Source: DATKHR01 sp035510155 (GTDB lineage Bacteria > Acidobacteriota > Vicinamibacteria > Vicinamibacterales > CAVVIG01). From it: a stretch of 15,957 bases of DNA. This document shows, one piece after another, positions 1 through 7,161 of this stretch (position 1 is its first letter; each line of letters begins with the position of its first letter). The notes beneath the pieces were generated by a model that saw only the letters and a program-made list of their open reading frames with translations, did not search any database and was not told the origin of the DNA. A program made the translations under genes and the position numbers. The DNA is taken from contig DATKHR010000338.1 in the NCBI GenBank assembly GCA_035510155.1, positions 1 through 15,957 of the forward strand, given 5' to 3'.

Positions 1-22
1 CGATTCGCGTTGATTGAGGAAC

Positions 23-43
23 CTCGCGCGAGAAACGCGCGAG
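23..43. other. perfect 8-bp hairpin
   Basis: The arms CTCGCGCG (23-30) and CGCGCGAG (36-43) are exact reverse complements around the 5-nt loop AGAAA. No T-run follows on either strand, so it does not look like a standard intrinsic terminator. It is the first of two neighbouring hairpins at the left end of the window. Confidence 0.5.
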
Positions 44-55
44 ATGGTCTCACCC

Positions 56-82
56 CGCGATCTTCACGTTTGCGAAGACGCG
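56..82. other. bulged 9-bp hairpin
   Basis: CGCG (56-59) and TCTTC (61-65) pair with GAAGA (74-78) and CGCG (79-82), with A60 as a single bulge and an 8-nt loop. There is no T-run. It lies 12 nt from the hairpin at 23-43, so the two could belong to one structured transcript. Confidence 0.4.
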
Positions 83-133
83 AGGGAAGGAAGGGGTGGC
101 CGACCTACGTCCGCGCGTCTTCTCTTGTCTCCG

Positions 134-181
134 GGCTCGTTTCGGGTGTTATTGGGGATCTCATTCCGGGTCTCATTCCGG
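134..181. repeat. degenerate 12-bp tandem repeat, four units
   Basis: Four consecutive 12-bp units end in a G-rich tail. Taking the last unit (170-181, GTCTCATTCCGG) as reference, the unit at 158-169 matches 11 of 12 positions, 134-145 matches 9 and 146-157 matches 8. Because 12 is a multiple of 3, the array would read as four-residue repeats in any frame. No gene around it is convincing, so it may be non-coding. Confidence 0.6.
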
Positions 182-189
182 CCCCTGTG

Positions 190-422
190 CCCCGCACCAG
201 CCCGATGGCCGTCCTCCTACTCGGAGGGTGGTCGTCTTGAGTACGCATGACCTCTCTAACTAAGGATTCTGATAGGCGGTCGACCTGGGGCGGGCGCGAA
301 CGTCCACTCGTCCAAGCTTCAGCACCGCGCTCCGTCAAAGGTCCACCCGGCTTACCACGGGAACCTTAGCCACCTTAGGAAAACCCTTGACTCGGGAGTT
401 CCTGTTCTACCCCGCACCAGCC
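190..422. repeat. 13-bp direct repeat flanking 207 bp
   Basis: CCCCGCACCAGCC occurs exactly at 190-202 and again at 410-422. Each copy is preceded a few bases upstream by CCTGT. The 207 bp between them hold no gene and show no obvious terminal inverted repeats. The pair could be the footprint of an excised or decayed element, or repeated motifs of a structured RNA. The biological meaning is unknown. Confidence 0.45.
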
Positions 423-518
423 TCTCTCGAGACTGCTGGGCAGTGGCCTGTGTGTTGCGCGGGAGCCTCGCCTACCGAGGATCCAGTGAGCCGCCAGTCG
501 CGGCCTCACATCAAGGTC

Positions 519-548
519 ATTGTCGACCCTGCCGCGAAACGTTGTCAA
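519..548 (-). promoter_or_regulatory. possible sigma70-type promoter reading left
   Basis: On the minus strand a perfect -35 hexamer TTGACA (548-543) is followed after 18 nt by GACAAT (524-519), which matches the -10 consensus at four of six positions. The -35 lies inside the palindrome CGTTGTCAACG (540-550). It would drive transcription into the gene-free left region. The -10 is imperfect and no gene is seen downstream, so this is only a candidate. Confidence 0.25.
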
Positions 549-625
549 CGAAAAAACGCGCCGAGTTACCAAAAAACGCACGAAAAAGATCGCCGGCCCG
601 CCTGGATTCGACCTTTCAGGCCGCC

Positions 626-642
626 ATACCCTACCTGGGTAT
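626..642. promoter_or_regulatory. CsoR/RcnR-family operator-like palindrome
   Basis: ATACCC (626-631) and GGGTAT (637-642) form a perfect 6-bp inverted repeat around TACCT. An A/T-flanked C-tract/G-tract palindrome is the usual layout of operators bound by CsoR, RcnR and FrmR proteins. It lies 25 bp upstream of the repressor gene and overlaps a -10-like hexamer TATACT (640-645), so bound repressor would block RNA polymerase. Autoregulation is the simplest reading. If TATACT is the -10, transcription starts near 652, which excludes the in-frame ATG at 647 and favours the start at 668. Confidence 0.55.
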
Positions 643-667
643 ACTAATGGTGACCCTGAATCCGGTC

Positions 668-943
668 ATGTCGCACACCATTGGCAAAAAGAAGAAGCTC
701 GCGCACCGCGTCGCGCGCATCCGCGGCCAGGTCGACGCGCTCGCGCGCGCCCTGGACGGCGAAGCTGAGTGCGGCGACGTGATGCGCCTCATCGCCTCTG
801 CCCGTGGCGCCATGGATAGCCTGATGGCCGAAGTCATCGAAGGGCACATCCGGAATCACGCGTTCCGGGGCGCGCGAGCAAGGTCCGAGGAAAGCCAGGC
901 GGCCGAGGACCTCGTCGATATCATCCGGTCGTACTTGAAGTAG
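668..943 (+). CDS. RcnR/FrmR-type metal-sensing transcriptional repressor (CsoR/DUF156 family)
   Basis: This 91-residue all-helical repressor belongs to the CsoR/RcnR/FrmR family. Those proteins bind operator DNA as tetramers and release it on binding a metal or, for FrmR, formaldehyde. The N-terminus starts MSHTI, followed by a basic stretch and the VARIRGQV segment, then AECGDV, LIASARGAMDSLMAEV and EGHIRNH. Counting from this ATG, His3, Cys35, His60 and His64 all fall at the positions that bind Ni/Co in E. coli RcnR, and FrmR proteins lack His64. That match fixes the start here rather than at the upstream in-frame ATG (647) or GTG (443). No strong Shine-Dalgarno sequence is visible. A palindromic operator-like site precedes the gene. 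No metal exporter is adjacent: the next gene is convergent and belongs to the kdp system. Nickel/cobalt sensing is inferred from the residues only. Confidence 0.88.
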   Translation: MSHTIGKKKKLAHRVARIRGQVDALARALDGEAECGDVMRLIASARGAMDSLMAEVIEGHIRNHAFRGARARSEESQAAEDLVDIIRSYLK

Positions 944-976
944 GCACGTCGTGACGCGCGCTCGGCGATGGTGAGC

Positions 977-2209
977 TTACGAGCTCGCCTTCCGCGTCGA
1001 TCGATCCGCTACGATCGTGACCTGCATGTCCCGCGCAAGGTTCACGAGGCGCTCGACCAGCCCTGTACGAAACCACGCTGCCATCCCGCGCCGTTTCTGG
1101 CGGGTGATGAAGATTTGCGTCACGTGATTCTGCCGGGCGAACGTCACGATTGCCTCCGCCGCGTCCGCCGCATCGATCTCTCCTGGGCCTTTACCCGGAA
1201 CGAGGATCCGCGTGTCAATCTGGAGCCCGCGCGCAAACGCCAGGTGGCGCTCCAAACGCTGCCGCTCGTCTGCTGACAGGCCGCGCAAATCCAGTGTGGA
1301 ATTCTCAATGCTGGAGGCCCCAACCCCCTGTCCCTCACTCCGCGGGCGCCCAGTTCCCGATCCTTCGCCCGCACCGCGCCGCCCCGGTGGTGAGACGTAC
1401 ACCGCGAGGCAGTCGGCCCGCAAATAATCCGCCACCCTCCGCCCTCGTCGAATCAGCGCAGCGCTCGACGGGTCCGGCGTGATTACGAGCAACAACCGCT
1501 CACGCCGACCGGCGCCGGGCGCGGCATCTACCGGCGCCTCCTGCTCGTCCAGGTGGCGGCTCTCGACCGAATACGCCGTCTGCCGAATGGCCAGCTCCCG
1601 CAGGGCGGCCAGCGTCGACTCGCGAAAGAAGTTCTCGAGCGCGGCTTTCGCCCGATCAGGCGGGTAGACGACGCCGCGCTTAAGCCGATTCATCAGCGCC
1701 TGGGGCGTCAGGTCCACCATCACGACCTCATCCGCCTGCTTGACGACCCAGTCGGGAATGGTCTCCCGCACGCGCACGCCGGTGCTCTGCCAGATCTGGT
1801 CGTTCAAGCTCTCCAGATGCTGCACGTTCATCGTCGTCAACACGTCGATGCCGGCATCGAGAAGCGCGTGCACATCCTCCCAGCGCTTCAAGCGGGGAGA
1901 GCCCGGCACGTTGGTATGCGGGAACTCGTCGACGACCGCCACCCGCGGGTGCCGTCTGAGAACGGCATCGGTGTCCATCTCCTCGAATCGTGCTCCCCGG
2001 TACTCGAGCGCCTTCCTGGGGATCGTCTCGAGACCGTGGCTGAGCGCGATCGTGTCGGGCCGGCGATGCGGCTCGAAATAGCCGATCACGACGTCCACGC
2101 CCTGCTTTTTCAGCTCATGGGCTTCGGTCAGCATTTGATAGGTTTTGCCGACCCCGGCCGCGTAGCCGAGAAAGACCTTCAGGCGGCCGCGCTTGGTCTC
2201 CGCGCCCAC
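977..2209 (-). CDS. stand-alone KdpD sensor domain with universal-stress domain (no kinase), copy A
   Basis: This 410-residue protein corresponds to the cytoplasmic N-terminal half of KdpD, the K+/osmotic sensor kinase. The KdpD domain spans about residues 8-215. It has a Walker A motif GYAAGVGKT (15-23), a Walker B-like VVDEFPHTN (92-100), and the family signature TTMNVQHLESLND. A universal-stress-like domain follows at about 237-405, interrupted by a low-complexity linker (about 275-300). Transmembrane helices, HisKA and HATPase regions are absent, so it cannot phosphorylate KdpE itself. It starts with GTG 2 nt after the stop of the upstream copy, which implies translational coupling. It probably regulates the separate histidine kinase at the right end of the window. 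Truncated KdpD proteins are known in Anabaena and Deinococcus. The gene ends 33 bp from the convergent repressor gene. Confidence 0.88.
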   Translation of the reverse strand: MGAETKRGRLKVFLGYAAGVGKTYQMLTEAHELKKQGVDVVIGYFEPHRRPDTIALSHGLETIPRKALEYRGARFEEMDTDAVLRRHPRVAVVDEFPHTNVPGSPRLKRWEDVHALLDAGIDVLTTMNVQHLESLNDQIWQSTGVRVRETIPDWVVKQADEVVMVDLTPQALMNRLKRGVVYPPDRAKAALENFFRESTLAALRELAIRQTAYSVESRHLDEQEAPVDAAPGAGRRERLLLVITPDPSSAALIRRGRRVADYLRADCLAVYVSPPGRRGAGEGSGTGRPRSEGQGVGASSIENSTLDLRGLSADERQRLERHLAFARGLQIDTRILVPGKGPGEIDAADAAEAIVTFARQNHVTQIFITRQKRRGMAAWFRTGLVERLVNLARDMQVTIVADRSTRKASS

Positions 2210-2211
2210 GA

Positions 2212-3390
2212 TCAGTGGGGGAACACGCGCACGTCGATGCCTTCAGCATCTCGAATCAGTTGGTCGAGCGGCGTGCCCTGAATCCGCGCCCGCCAGGTGC
2301 GTCGCAGGTTGTGGCCAACGAAGATTTGGGTGATCCCGTGGCTCCTCGCATAGTCCAGAATCGTCGCCACCGGGTCTCGCCCCTCGAGCACGTCGACCTG
2401 CGCGAGCTGGGCGCGCGCCAGCGTCGCGTTGCGCTCGAGCGCCATCTTGTCTTCTTCGGTCAGGCTGTCCTGCATCACGTAGATCGCGAACAGCTCGCCG
2501 TGGAACCGATCCGCGTTGCGCCGCCCGCTCTCGAGCATCGCCGCCGCGTTCGCGCGCGGCGTCATGCACACCAGAATCCGCTCCTGCGTCCCCCACGTGG
2601 AACCCACGCCGGATGACGAGGACGGACCGGCGGCCGGTCCCGCCGCCCCGCCGGATCCCGACCCACTCGACCCGCTGGCTCGACCGGCCCCGCTCGCCCC
2701 GCCGGCCCAACCGCTGTGCAGTTGGAGATATTCCTCGAGCTGACGATCGACGACGTCCGCGGCGAGGAGGAGCGCCCGCTGTCGAAGCAGCGAGAGTTGT
2801 TGGGCCTCGAGCGCCGTGTCGGTTTCGGGGGGCGCGTCGACGACGACGATCTCGTCAGCGCCCTGAATGAACGCCTGAGGAACGACTTGTGCCGGGGCCT
2901 TCCCGAGCACGCTCCGCACGAACTCCTGCTGCTCGGCGATGTACTCGAGATTGATCGTCGTGATGACCGAAATGCCCGCCTCGATGAGCTCTTCGACATC
3001 CTGGTAACGCCTGGCGTGCCGGCTCCCGGGCGGATTGTCGTACGCCAGACCGTCGATGAGACACACTTGCGGATGGCGCGCAATGAGGACGGGCACGTCG
3101 ATGACCGGGATGCCGGCCGTGTCACGACAGGGGATCATATCCATCGAGCGGATGACCGCTACGATGCCGGGAGGGATCTCAGGCTGCGTGGCCGCAACCA
3201 CCACATCCTCGCCGCGGTCATGCCGCCGGCGCCCTTCGTCGAACAGCTTGAACGACTTGCCGACGCCCGAGGCGTAGCCGAGAAAGATCTTGAGTTGCCC
3301 ACGCCGTGCCGACCGCTCGGCGGCTTCGAGCTGGCGAAGCAGCGCCTCCGGATCCCGCGCCGAATCTTGCGCCGAACGTGTGTGGCCCAT
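2212..3390 (-). CDS. divergent stand-alone KdpD sensor domain with universal-stress domain, copy B
   Basis: This 392-residue paralogue of the downstream protein has the same architecture. A short charged N-terminal extension is followed by a KdpD domain with Walker A GYASGVGKS (38-46), then a Gly/Ser-rich linker (about 227-264), then a universal-stress-like domain (about 269-392). The KdpD domain is divergent. The usual DE(L/F)xHTN segment reads IDGLAYDNPPG (from 112), replacing the acidic residue after Asp113 with Gly, and the NVQHLESLND signature reads NLEYIAEQQE. It may therefore bind nucleotide without the same activity, or pair with copy A as a specialised partner. There is no kinase domain. 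The ATG start is preceded by CGGGG. It is first of the two-gene minus-strand unit and is divergent from the TonB receptor gene, sharing the upstream region with it. Confidence 0.85.
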   Translation of the reverse strand: MGHTRSAQDSARDPEALLRQLEAAERSARRGQLKIFLGYASGVGKSFKLFDEGRRRHDRGEDVVVAATQPEIPPGIVAVIRSMDMIPCRDTAGIPVIDVPVLIARHPQVCLIDGLAYDNPPGSRHARRYQDVEELIEAGISVITTINLEYIAEQQEFVRSVLGKAPAQVVPQAFIQGADEIVVVDAPPETDTALEAQQLSLLRQRALLLAADVVDRQLEEYLQLHSGWAGGASGAGRASGSSGSGSGGAAGPAAGPSSSSGVGSTWGTQERILVCMTPRANAAAMLESGRRNADRFHGELFAIYVMQDSLTEEDKMALERNATLARAQLAQVDVLEGRDPVATILDYARSHGITQIFVGHNLRRTWRARIQGTPLDQLIRDAEGIDVRVFPH

Positions 3391-3503
3391 GCCCCGGGTA
3401 TCTTAGCCTCGACGAGCCTGCCCTCGCGGTTCTCTACCAAGCGCGCGTCCGGTCGACCGTTTCCCTGATCACGCCGCCGTTCTACTTTACCGATTTAGTG
3501 CTT

Positions 3504-3521
3504 TACTTTAACGCTAAAGTA
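3504..3521. promoter_or_regulatory. palindromic operator candidate between divergent genes
   Basis: TACTTTA (3504-3510) and TAAAGTA (3515-3521) are exact reverse complements around ACGC. The repeat can also be read as a CG-centred palindrome of 8-bp half-sites with one mismatch, the geometry typical of LacI-family operators. Outer GCTT and AAGC extend the symmetry with a 3-nt offset. It sits in an AT-rich island in otherwise GC-rich DNA, about 75-95 bp upstream of the receptor gene, where a promoter is expected. The cognate regulator is not in the window. Confidence 0.5.
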
Positions 3522-3587
3522 TGTAAGCTATCGGCCGTTGTTCGACTGACCGCGACCATGGCTGGCTACTCGGTCCTTGGCGCAAAT

Positions 3588-3594
3588 GAGGGGG
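3588..3594 (+). promoter_or_regulatory. ribosome-binding site that selects the GTG start of the receptor gene
   Basis: GAGGGGG lies 3 nt before GTG (3598-3600). The alternative starts, TTG at 3577 and ATG at 3586, have no comparable purine-rich sequence in front of them. This supports GTG as the translation start, though ATG 3586 cannot be excluded because the signal peptide works from either. Confidence 0.5.
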
Positions 3595-3597
3595 TCA

Positions 3598-6500
3598 GTG
3601 TCCTACAAGGTTTCCATCGCGTTGATCGTGTCGTTGTTTTGCTGCAGCACCCGTTCACCCGCACAGACGGTGACCGGTTCGATGACCGGCACGGTGGTGG
3701 ATCCCGATGGGGGCGTGATTCCTGGTGTGAGCGTCAAGCTCGTCTCCGACACCAGCGGGGTGGTCCGCGTGGCTCTGACCAACGACCGCGGCGATTTCTC
3801 GTTCGAGGCCGTGCTGCCCGACAGCTACACGCTCACGGTCGAGCTCTCCGGCTTCAGAAAGTACGAAGAGAGGAATCTGCATCTCGAGCCGAGCGACCGT
3901 TTGTCGGTCGGTCAAATCACGCTGCAGTTGGGCGCCACGAGCGAGCAGGTGACGGTGGTCGCGGAGGGCGCACGGGTCCAGACCGTCAGCAGCGAGCGCT
4001 CGGGCATCATCACGAGTGAGCAGGTCGAGAACCTCACGGTCATCAATCGCGACTTTTCCGTGTTGGCTTCCCTGCAGCCCGGCGTCGTCTACAACCCCGG
4101 GGCGGAAGCTCAGAGCTTCAGCGCAAGCTCCTCGTTCAACGTCAACGGCGGGCGCACGGGGCAGAACAACATCACGATCGACGGGATCCCCATCGACAAC
4201 TCGAACGGCACCAGCGTCAACACGTTTCAGAGCCTCGACTCGATTTCGGAGGTGAAGGTCCTGACGAGCACGTACCAGGCGGAGTTCGGCCGTAAGCCGG
4301 GCGCGGCGGTTCAGGCCGTCACCAAGTCGGGGAGCCTCACCTATCACGGCGCCTTGTACTGGTACCAGCGCAACGAGGCGCTGAACGCCCTCGGTGCCTT
4401 CAACAAGGCTCCCGGCGCTCCCAATCCTCCCTACCGCTTCACGACCGCGGGAGGCAACGTCGGCGGGCCCGTTCCAGTCCCCGCCATGTCGGGTCAGCAA
4501 AAGCTCTTTTTCTTCTTCTCAGAGGAGCAGCAGCGCGAATTGCGCCCCCAGAATCAGTGGCGGACCACGGTCCCGACGGTCCTCGAGCGGACCGGCGATT
4601 TTTCTCAGAGCGCCAATCCGTACATCCACGATCCGACCAAAGCGGCACTGCCGTGCGCCCCCGCCTCGGCGACAAAGGCGGCACAGACGGACGGATGCTT
4701 TCAGGCCGTCGACCCGGCGACAGGACAGCCCAAGCTCGGTCTCATCCCGAGAAACCTGATAGATCCCCGAAGCCAGAAATACCTCAACATGTTTCCGGTT
4801 CCGAACTACGCCGGAAGCGGCAATTACAACTACATCGTTCAGGAGAGTCTGCAGATCCCCAAACATACCGAGACGCTTCGAGTCGACTACAAGCCGACGC
4901 CGGGCACGAGCATCTGGTCTGTGTTCAATCATTGGTGGGACGACGAACGAGGCTTTGCCGTGCCGGCCGGCAACGCCGGCTGGGGATGGCTCCCAAGCGA
5001 GTACAACCCCATTGCGCGCACGCTCAATGTGTCGGCAACTCACGTCTTCAGTGAGACGCTGGTCTTCGAGATGTCGCTGCTGGCGTCCCGCTGGACCGAG
5101 GGCGACCAGCCGCAGCAGCAGTACGTGGATGCCCGAAACCGGACGTTGACCGGCGTGACCCTTCCGCAGCTGCATCCGGAGAACAATCCCCTCAATCTCG
5201 TGCCACAGGCGAGCTTCGGGCCGGCCGCGAGCTCGACGGCGATCGGGTTTGCCAACGCGACGATTGAAAACCGGTTTCCCATCACCGGCACGGAGACCCC
5301 GATCAGCTGGAGCGGGACACTCACGAAAACTGCCGGACGGCACCTCGCAAAGGCGGGCTTCCTTTTCGAGCATTGGAACCAGCTCAAAGGGGTCAACGGA
5401 AACTTCACCGGGACCTACGATTTCCGAGGCGACAATTCAGCCTATACGACCGCGTTGGGCAACACCGGCAACTCGTACGCGAACGCGTTGCTCGGCCACT
5501 TTCAGAGTTATACGGAATCGACCACGCGACCTCCGTTGGACAGCCGCTACAACGGGTTCGAGGGGTTTGCCCAGGACAACTGGAGAGCGACCTCCAAGTT
5601 GACGCTCGATCTGGGCCTGCGGCTGGGGTTCTCCCAACCGTGGCACACACCGAACCGGCAGGAAGCGGGCTTCGTGCCCACGATGTGGGACCCCACGCAA
5701 GTGGTCAGTCTCTACACGAAAGCCAACGCTCCCAATTCGGCCGCCGTCGGGGCGATCGTCCCCAACTCGGGCAACCCTCTCAACGGCACAGTCGACACGG
5801 CGGTGAATCTCGACTATCCGCAAGGCCTGCGGGACACTGGAGGTTTGACGGCCGCACCGCGGCTCGGCTTCGCGTTTGATCCTCATGGGCGTGGCACGAC
5901 CGCCATACGCGGGGGGTTCGGCATCTTCTACGACCTGCGGGAGCGCGACGACTTCTACGTGAACACGTACAAGAATCCGCCCCTGCAGCTGAATCCAACC
6001 ATCGAATTCGGGAACTTCCAGAATCTGTCGAGCAGCAGCCGGTTCGACTTCCCGTCGGGGACGAGCGGATTCCAGCGCGATCGGCAAATCCCTTCAGTGA
6101 CCGATGTCAGCCTGGGCGTTCAGCAGGAGATTGGATTCAAGGCATTACTCGACGTCGCGTATGTGGGCGCGTTCGGACGCCATCTGCTGCAGAAGCGCAA
6201 CCTGAACGCGATTCCGCTGGGAGCGACGTCGAATCCTGCCAACAGCGGCGTTCCTTCTCAGGCCCTCCGGCCATACCTCGGCTACACGGACATTCTCTAC
6301 TCGGAGTATGCCGGGACGTCGAGCTACAACGCCCTGCAGGTCACGCTCAGTCGCCGCTTCGCGCAGCAGCTCCAGTTCAGCGTCGCGTATACCTTGTCGA
6401 GAGCGCTGGACTCCGTGGACAGCGAGAACAGCCAGGTCATCAACAGCGACATTTTTGGCGTGAGCTCGCAAACGTTTGATTACGGCGTCGCCGGCTACGA

Positions 6501-7101
6501 CCACACGCATATTCTCAAGGGCTCCTGGACGTGGGAGCTTCCGAAAATCGACAGGCTCTGGAGCAACACCGTCGCAACGTCTGTGTTCAATAATTGGGTC
6601 TGGTCGGGCATCGCGACGATCCAGAGCGGACCGCCCCAGACATACACCCTTGACAACGTCACGGTCATCGATGCCACGGGGAGCCACAGCTTCAGCGCGG
6701 CGTCGTGGGCCGGCTCGACCTGGATTACGGCCACCGATGGGTCGGCGCGCGTGCAGGTGATCAATGACACCGGTGATAGGAGCACGATGGTCATCGGTCC
6801 GCCGCCCCCCGGAGCGCTCGGCAACGCGTCCAAGTATCTGTTCCGGGGCCTGTGGCTCAACAATTGGGACATGGCGCTGTTCAAGCGGATGTCTTTCAGC
6901 GAACGAATCAAGCTTGAATTCCGTGCCGAGGCCTACAACGTGTTCAATACGACCAACTTCACCACGATCGACAATCGCGCCCGGTTCACCATCGACACGC
7001 TTAACGGCAACACCGTGACGCAAGCGAATCCGACCCTCGGGAATTTCACCGCTGCATACCCCAAACGGCGCATCCAGCTCGGGCTCCGCTTGACGTTCTG
7101 A
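3598..7101 (+). CDS. TonB-dependent receptor with N-terminal carboxypeptidase-regulatory-like domain
   Basis: This large outer-membrane protein has about 1,167 residues. It begins with a short signal peptide (hydrophobic core VSIALIVSLFCC, likely cleavage after SPAQ). An Ig-like carboxypeptidase-regulatory domain follows at about residues 24-112, recognised by the GTVVDPDGGVIPGVSVKL pattern. A TonB plug comes next, with VTVVAEGARVQT and the NVNGGRTGQNNITIDGIPID block, then a long beta-barrel ending in the typical aromatic terminus LRLTF. The length and layout fit the Oar-like SusC-relative receptors that are abundant in Acidobacteriota. These take up large or scarce substrates, driven by TonB-ExbBD. 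The downstream aromatic-acid permease and decarboxylase suggest an aromatic compound as substrate, but this is inferred from neighbours only. A palindrome at 3504-3521 may control transcription. TTG 3577 or ATG 3586 are alternative starts. Confidence 0.9.
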   Translation: MSYKVSIALIVSLFCCSTRSPAQTVTGSMTGTVVDPDGGVIPGVSVKLVSDTSGVVRVALTNDRGDFSFEAVLPDSYTLTVELSGFRKYEERNLHLEPSDRLSVGQITLQLGATSEQVTVVAEGARVQTVSSERSGIITSEQVENLTVINRDFSVLASLQPGVVYNPGAEAQSFSASSSFNVNGGRTGQNNITIDGIPIDNSNGTSVNTFQSLDSISEVKVLTSTYQAEFGRKPGAAVQAVTKSGSLTYHGALYWYQRNEALNALGAFNKAPGAPNPPYRFTTAGGNVGGPVPVPAMSGQQKLFFFFSEEQQRELRPQNQWRTTVPTVLERTGDFSQSANPYIHDPTKAALPCAPASATKAAQTDGCFQAVDPATGQPKLGLIPRNLIDPRSQKYLNMFPVPNYAGSGNYNYIVQESLQIPKHTETLRVDYKPTPGTSIWSVFNHWWDDERGFAVPAGNAGWGWLPSEYNPIARTLNVSATHVFSETLVFEMSLLASRWTEGDQPQQQYVDARNRTLTGVTLPQLHPENNPLNLVPQASFGPAASSTAIGFANATIENRFPITGTETPISWSGTLTKTAGRHLAKAGFLFEHWNQLKGVNGNFTGTYDFRGDNSAYTTALGNTGNSYANALLGHFQSYTESTTRPPLDSRYNGFEGFAQDNWRATSKLTLDLGLRLGFSQPWHTPNRQEAGFVPTMWDPTQVVSLYTKANAPNSAAVGAIVPNSGNPLNGTVDTAVNLDYPQGLRDTGGLTAAPRLGFAFDPHGRGTTAIRGGFGIFYDLRERDDFYVNTYKNPPLQLNPTIEFGNFQNLSSSSRFDFPSGTSGFQRDRQIPSVTDVSLGVQQEIGFKALLDVAYVGAFGRHLLQKRNLNAIPLGATSNPANSGVPSQALRPYLGYTDILYSEYAGTSSYNALQVTLSRRFAQQLQFSVAYTLSRALDSVDSENSQVINSDIFGVSSQTFDYGVAGYDHTHILKGSWTWELPKIDRLWSNTVATSVFNNWVWSGIATIQSGPPQTYTLDNVTVIDATGSHSFSAASWAGSTWITATDGSARVQVINDTGDRSTMVIGPPPPGALGNASKYLFRGLWLNNWDMALFKRMSFSERIKLEFRAEAYNVFNTTNFTTIDNRARFTIDTLNGNTVTQANPTLGNFTAAYPKRRIQLGLRLTF

Positions 7102-7161
7102 GCGGGACACGTTCGACGGCCGATCTCCCCGCCAACGCACACTTGGTATATTTGCGTCACC

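Larger units (their letters stand above)
1..625. other. gene-free, hairpin- and repeat-rich region of unknown nature
   Basis: I find no convincing protein-coding gene in this stretch. The short open frames on either strand have no recognisable domain, no good ribosome-binding site, and composition dominated by Arg/Ser/Pro, as expected of chance frames in GC-rich DNA. What is visible is structure. There are perfect or near-perfect hairpins at 23-43, 56-82, 213-227 and about 467-481, a degenerate 12-bp tandem repeat at 134-181, a 13-bp direct repeat at 190-202 and 410-422, and two A-rich copies of AAAAAACGC at about 551-579. It could be a decayed mobile element, a structured non-coding RNA, or the end of something that begins left of the window. 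I cannot choose between these from sequence alone. Confidence 0.5.

Noticed and set aside
340..380. Minus-strand CCTAAGGTGGCTAAGG resembles the conserved CCTAAGGTAGCGAA segment of 23S rRNA (the I-CeuI site).
   Set aside because: The match is short, and the flanks on either side do not follow the 23S rRNA sequence well. No other rRNA segment is recognisable nearby. Treated as coincidence.
190..422. A GTGCG start on the minus strand at both 13-bp repeats suggested a group II intron remnant.
   Set aside because: No domain V hairpin, no recognisable domain I elements and no reverse transcriptase frame could be found.
10..647. Several short open frames on both strands (about 60-86 codons).
   Set aside because: They overlap each other in several frames, lack ribosome-binding sites and recognisable domains, and are rich in Arg/Ser/Pro as expected of chance frames in GC-rich DNA.
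443..667. N-terminal extension of the RcnR-like gene back to GTG 443.
   Set aside because: The family starts at the MSHTI methionine. The extension would run through the operator and the -10, and would destroy the His3 position.
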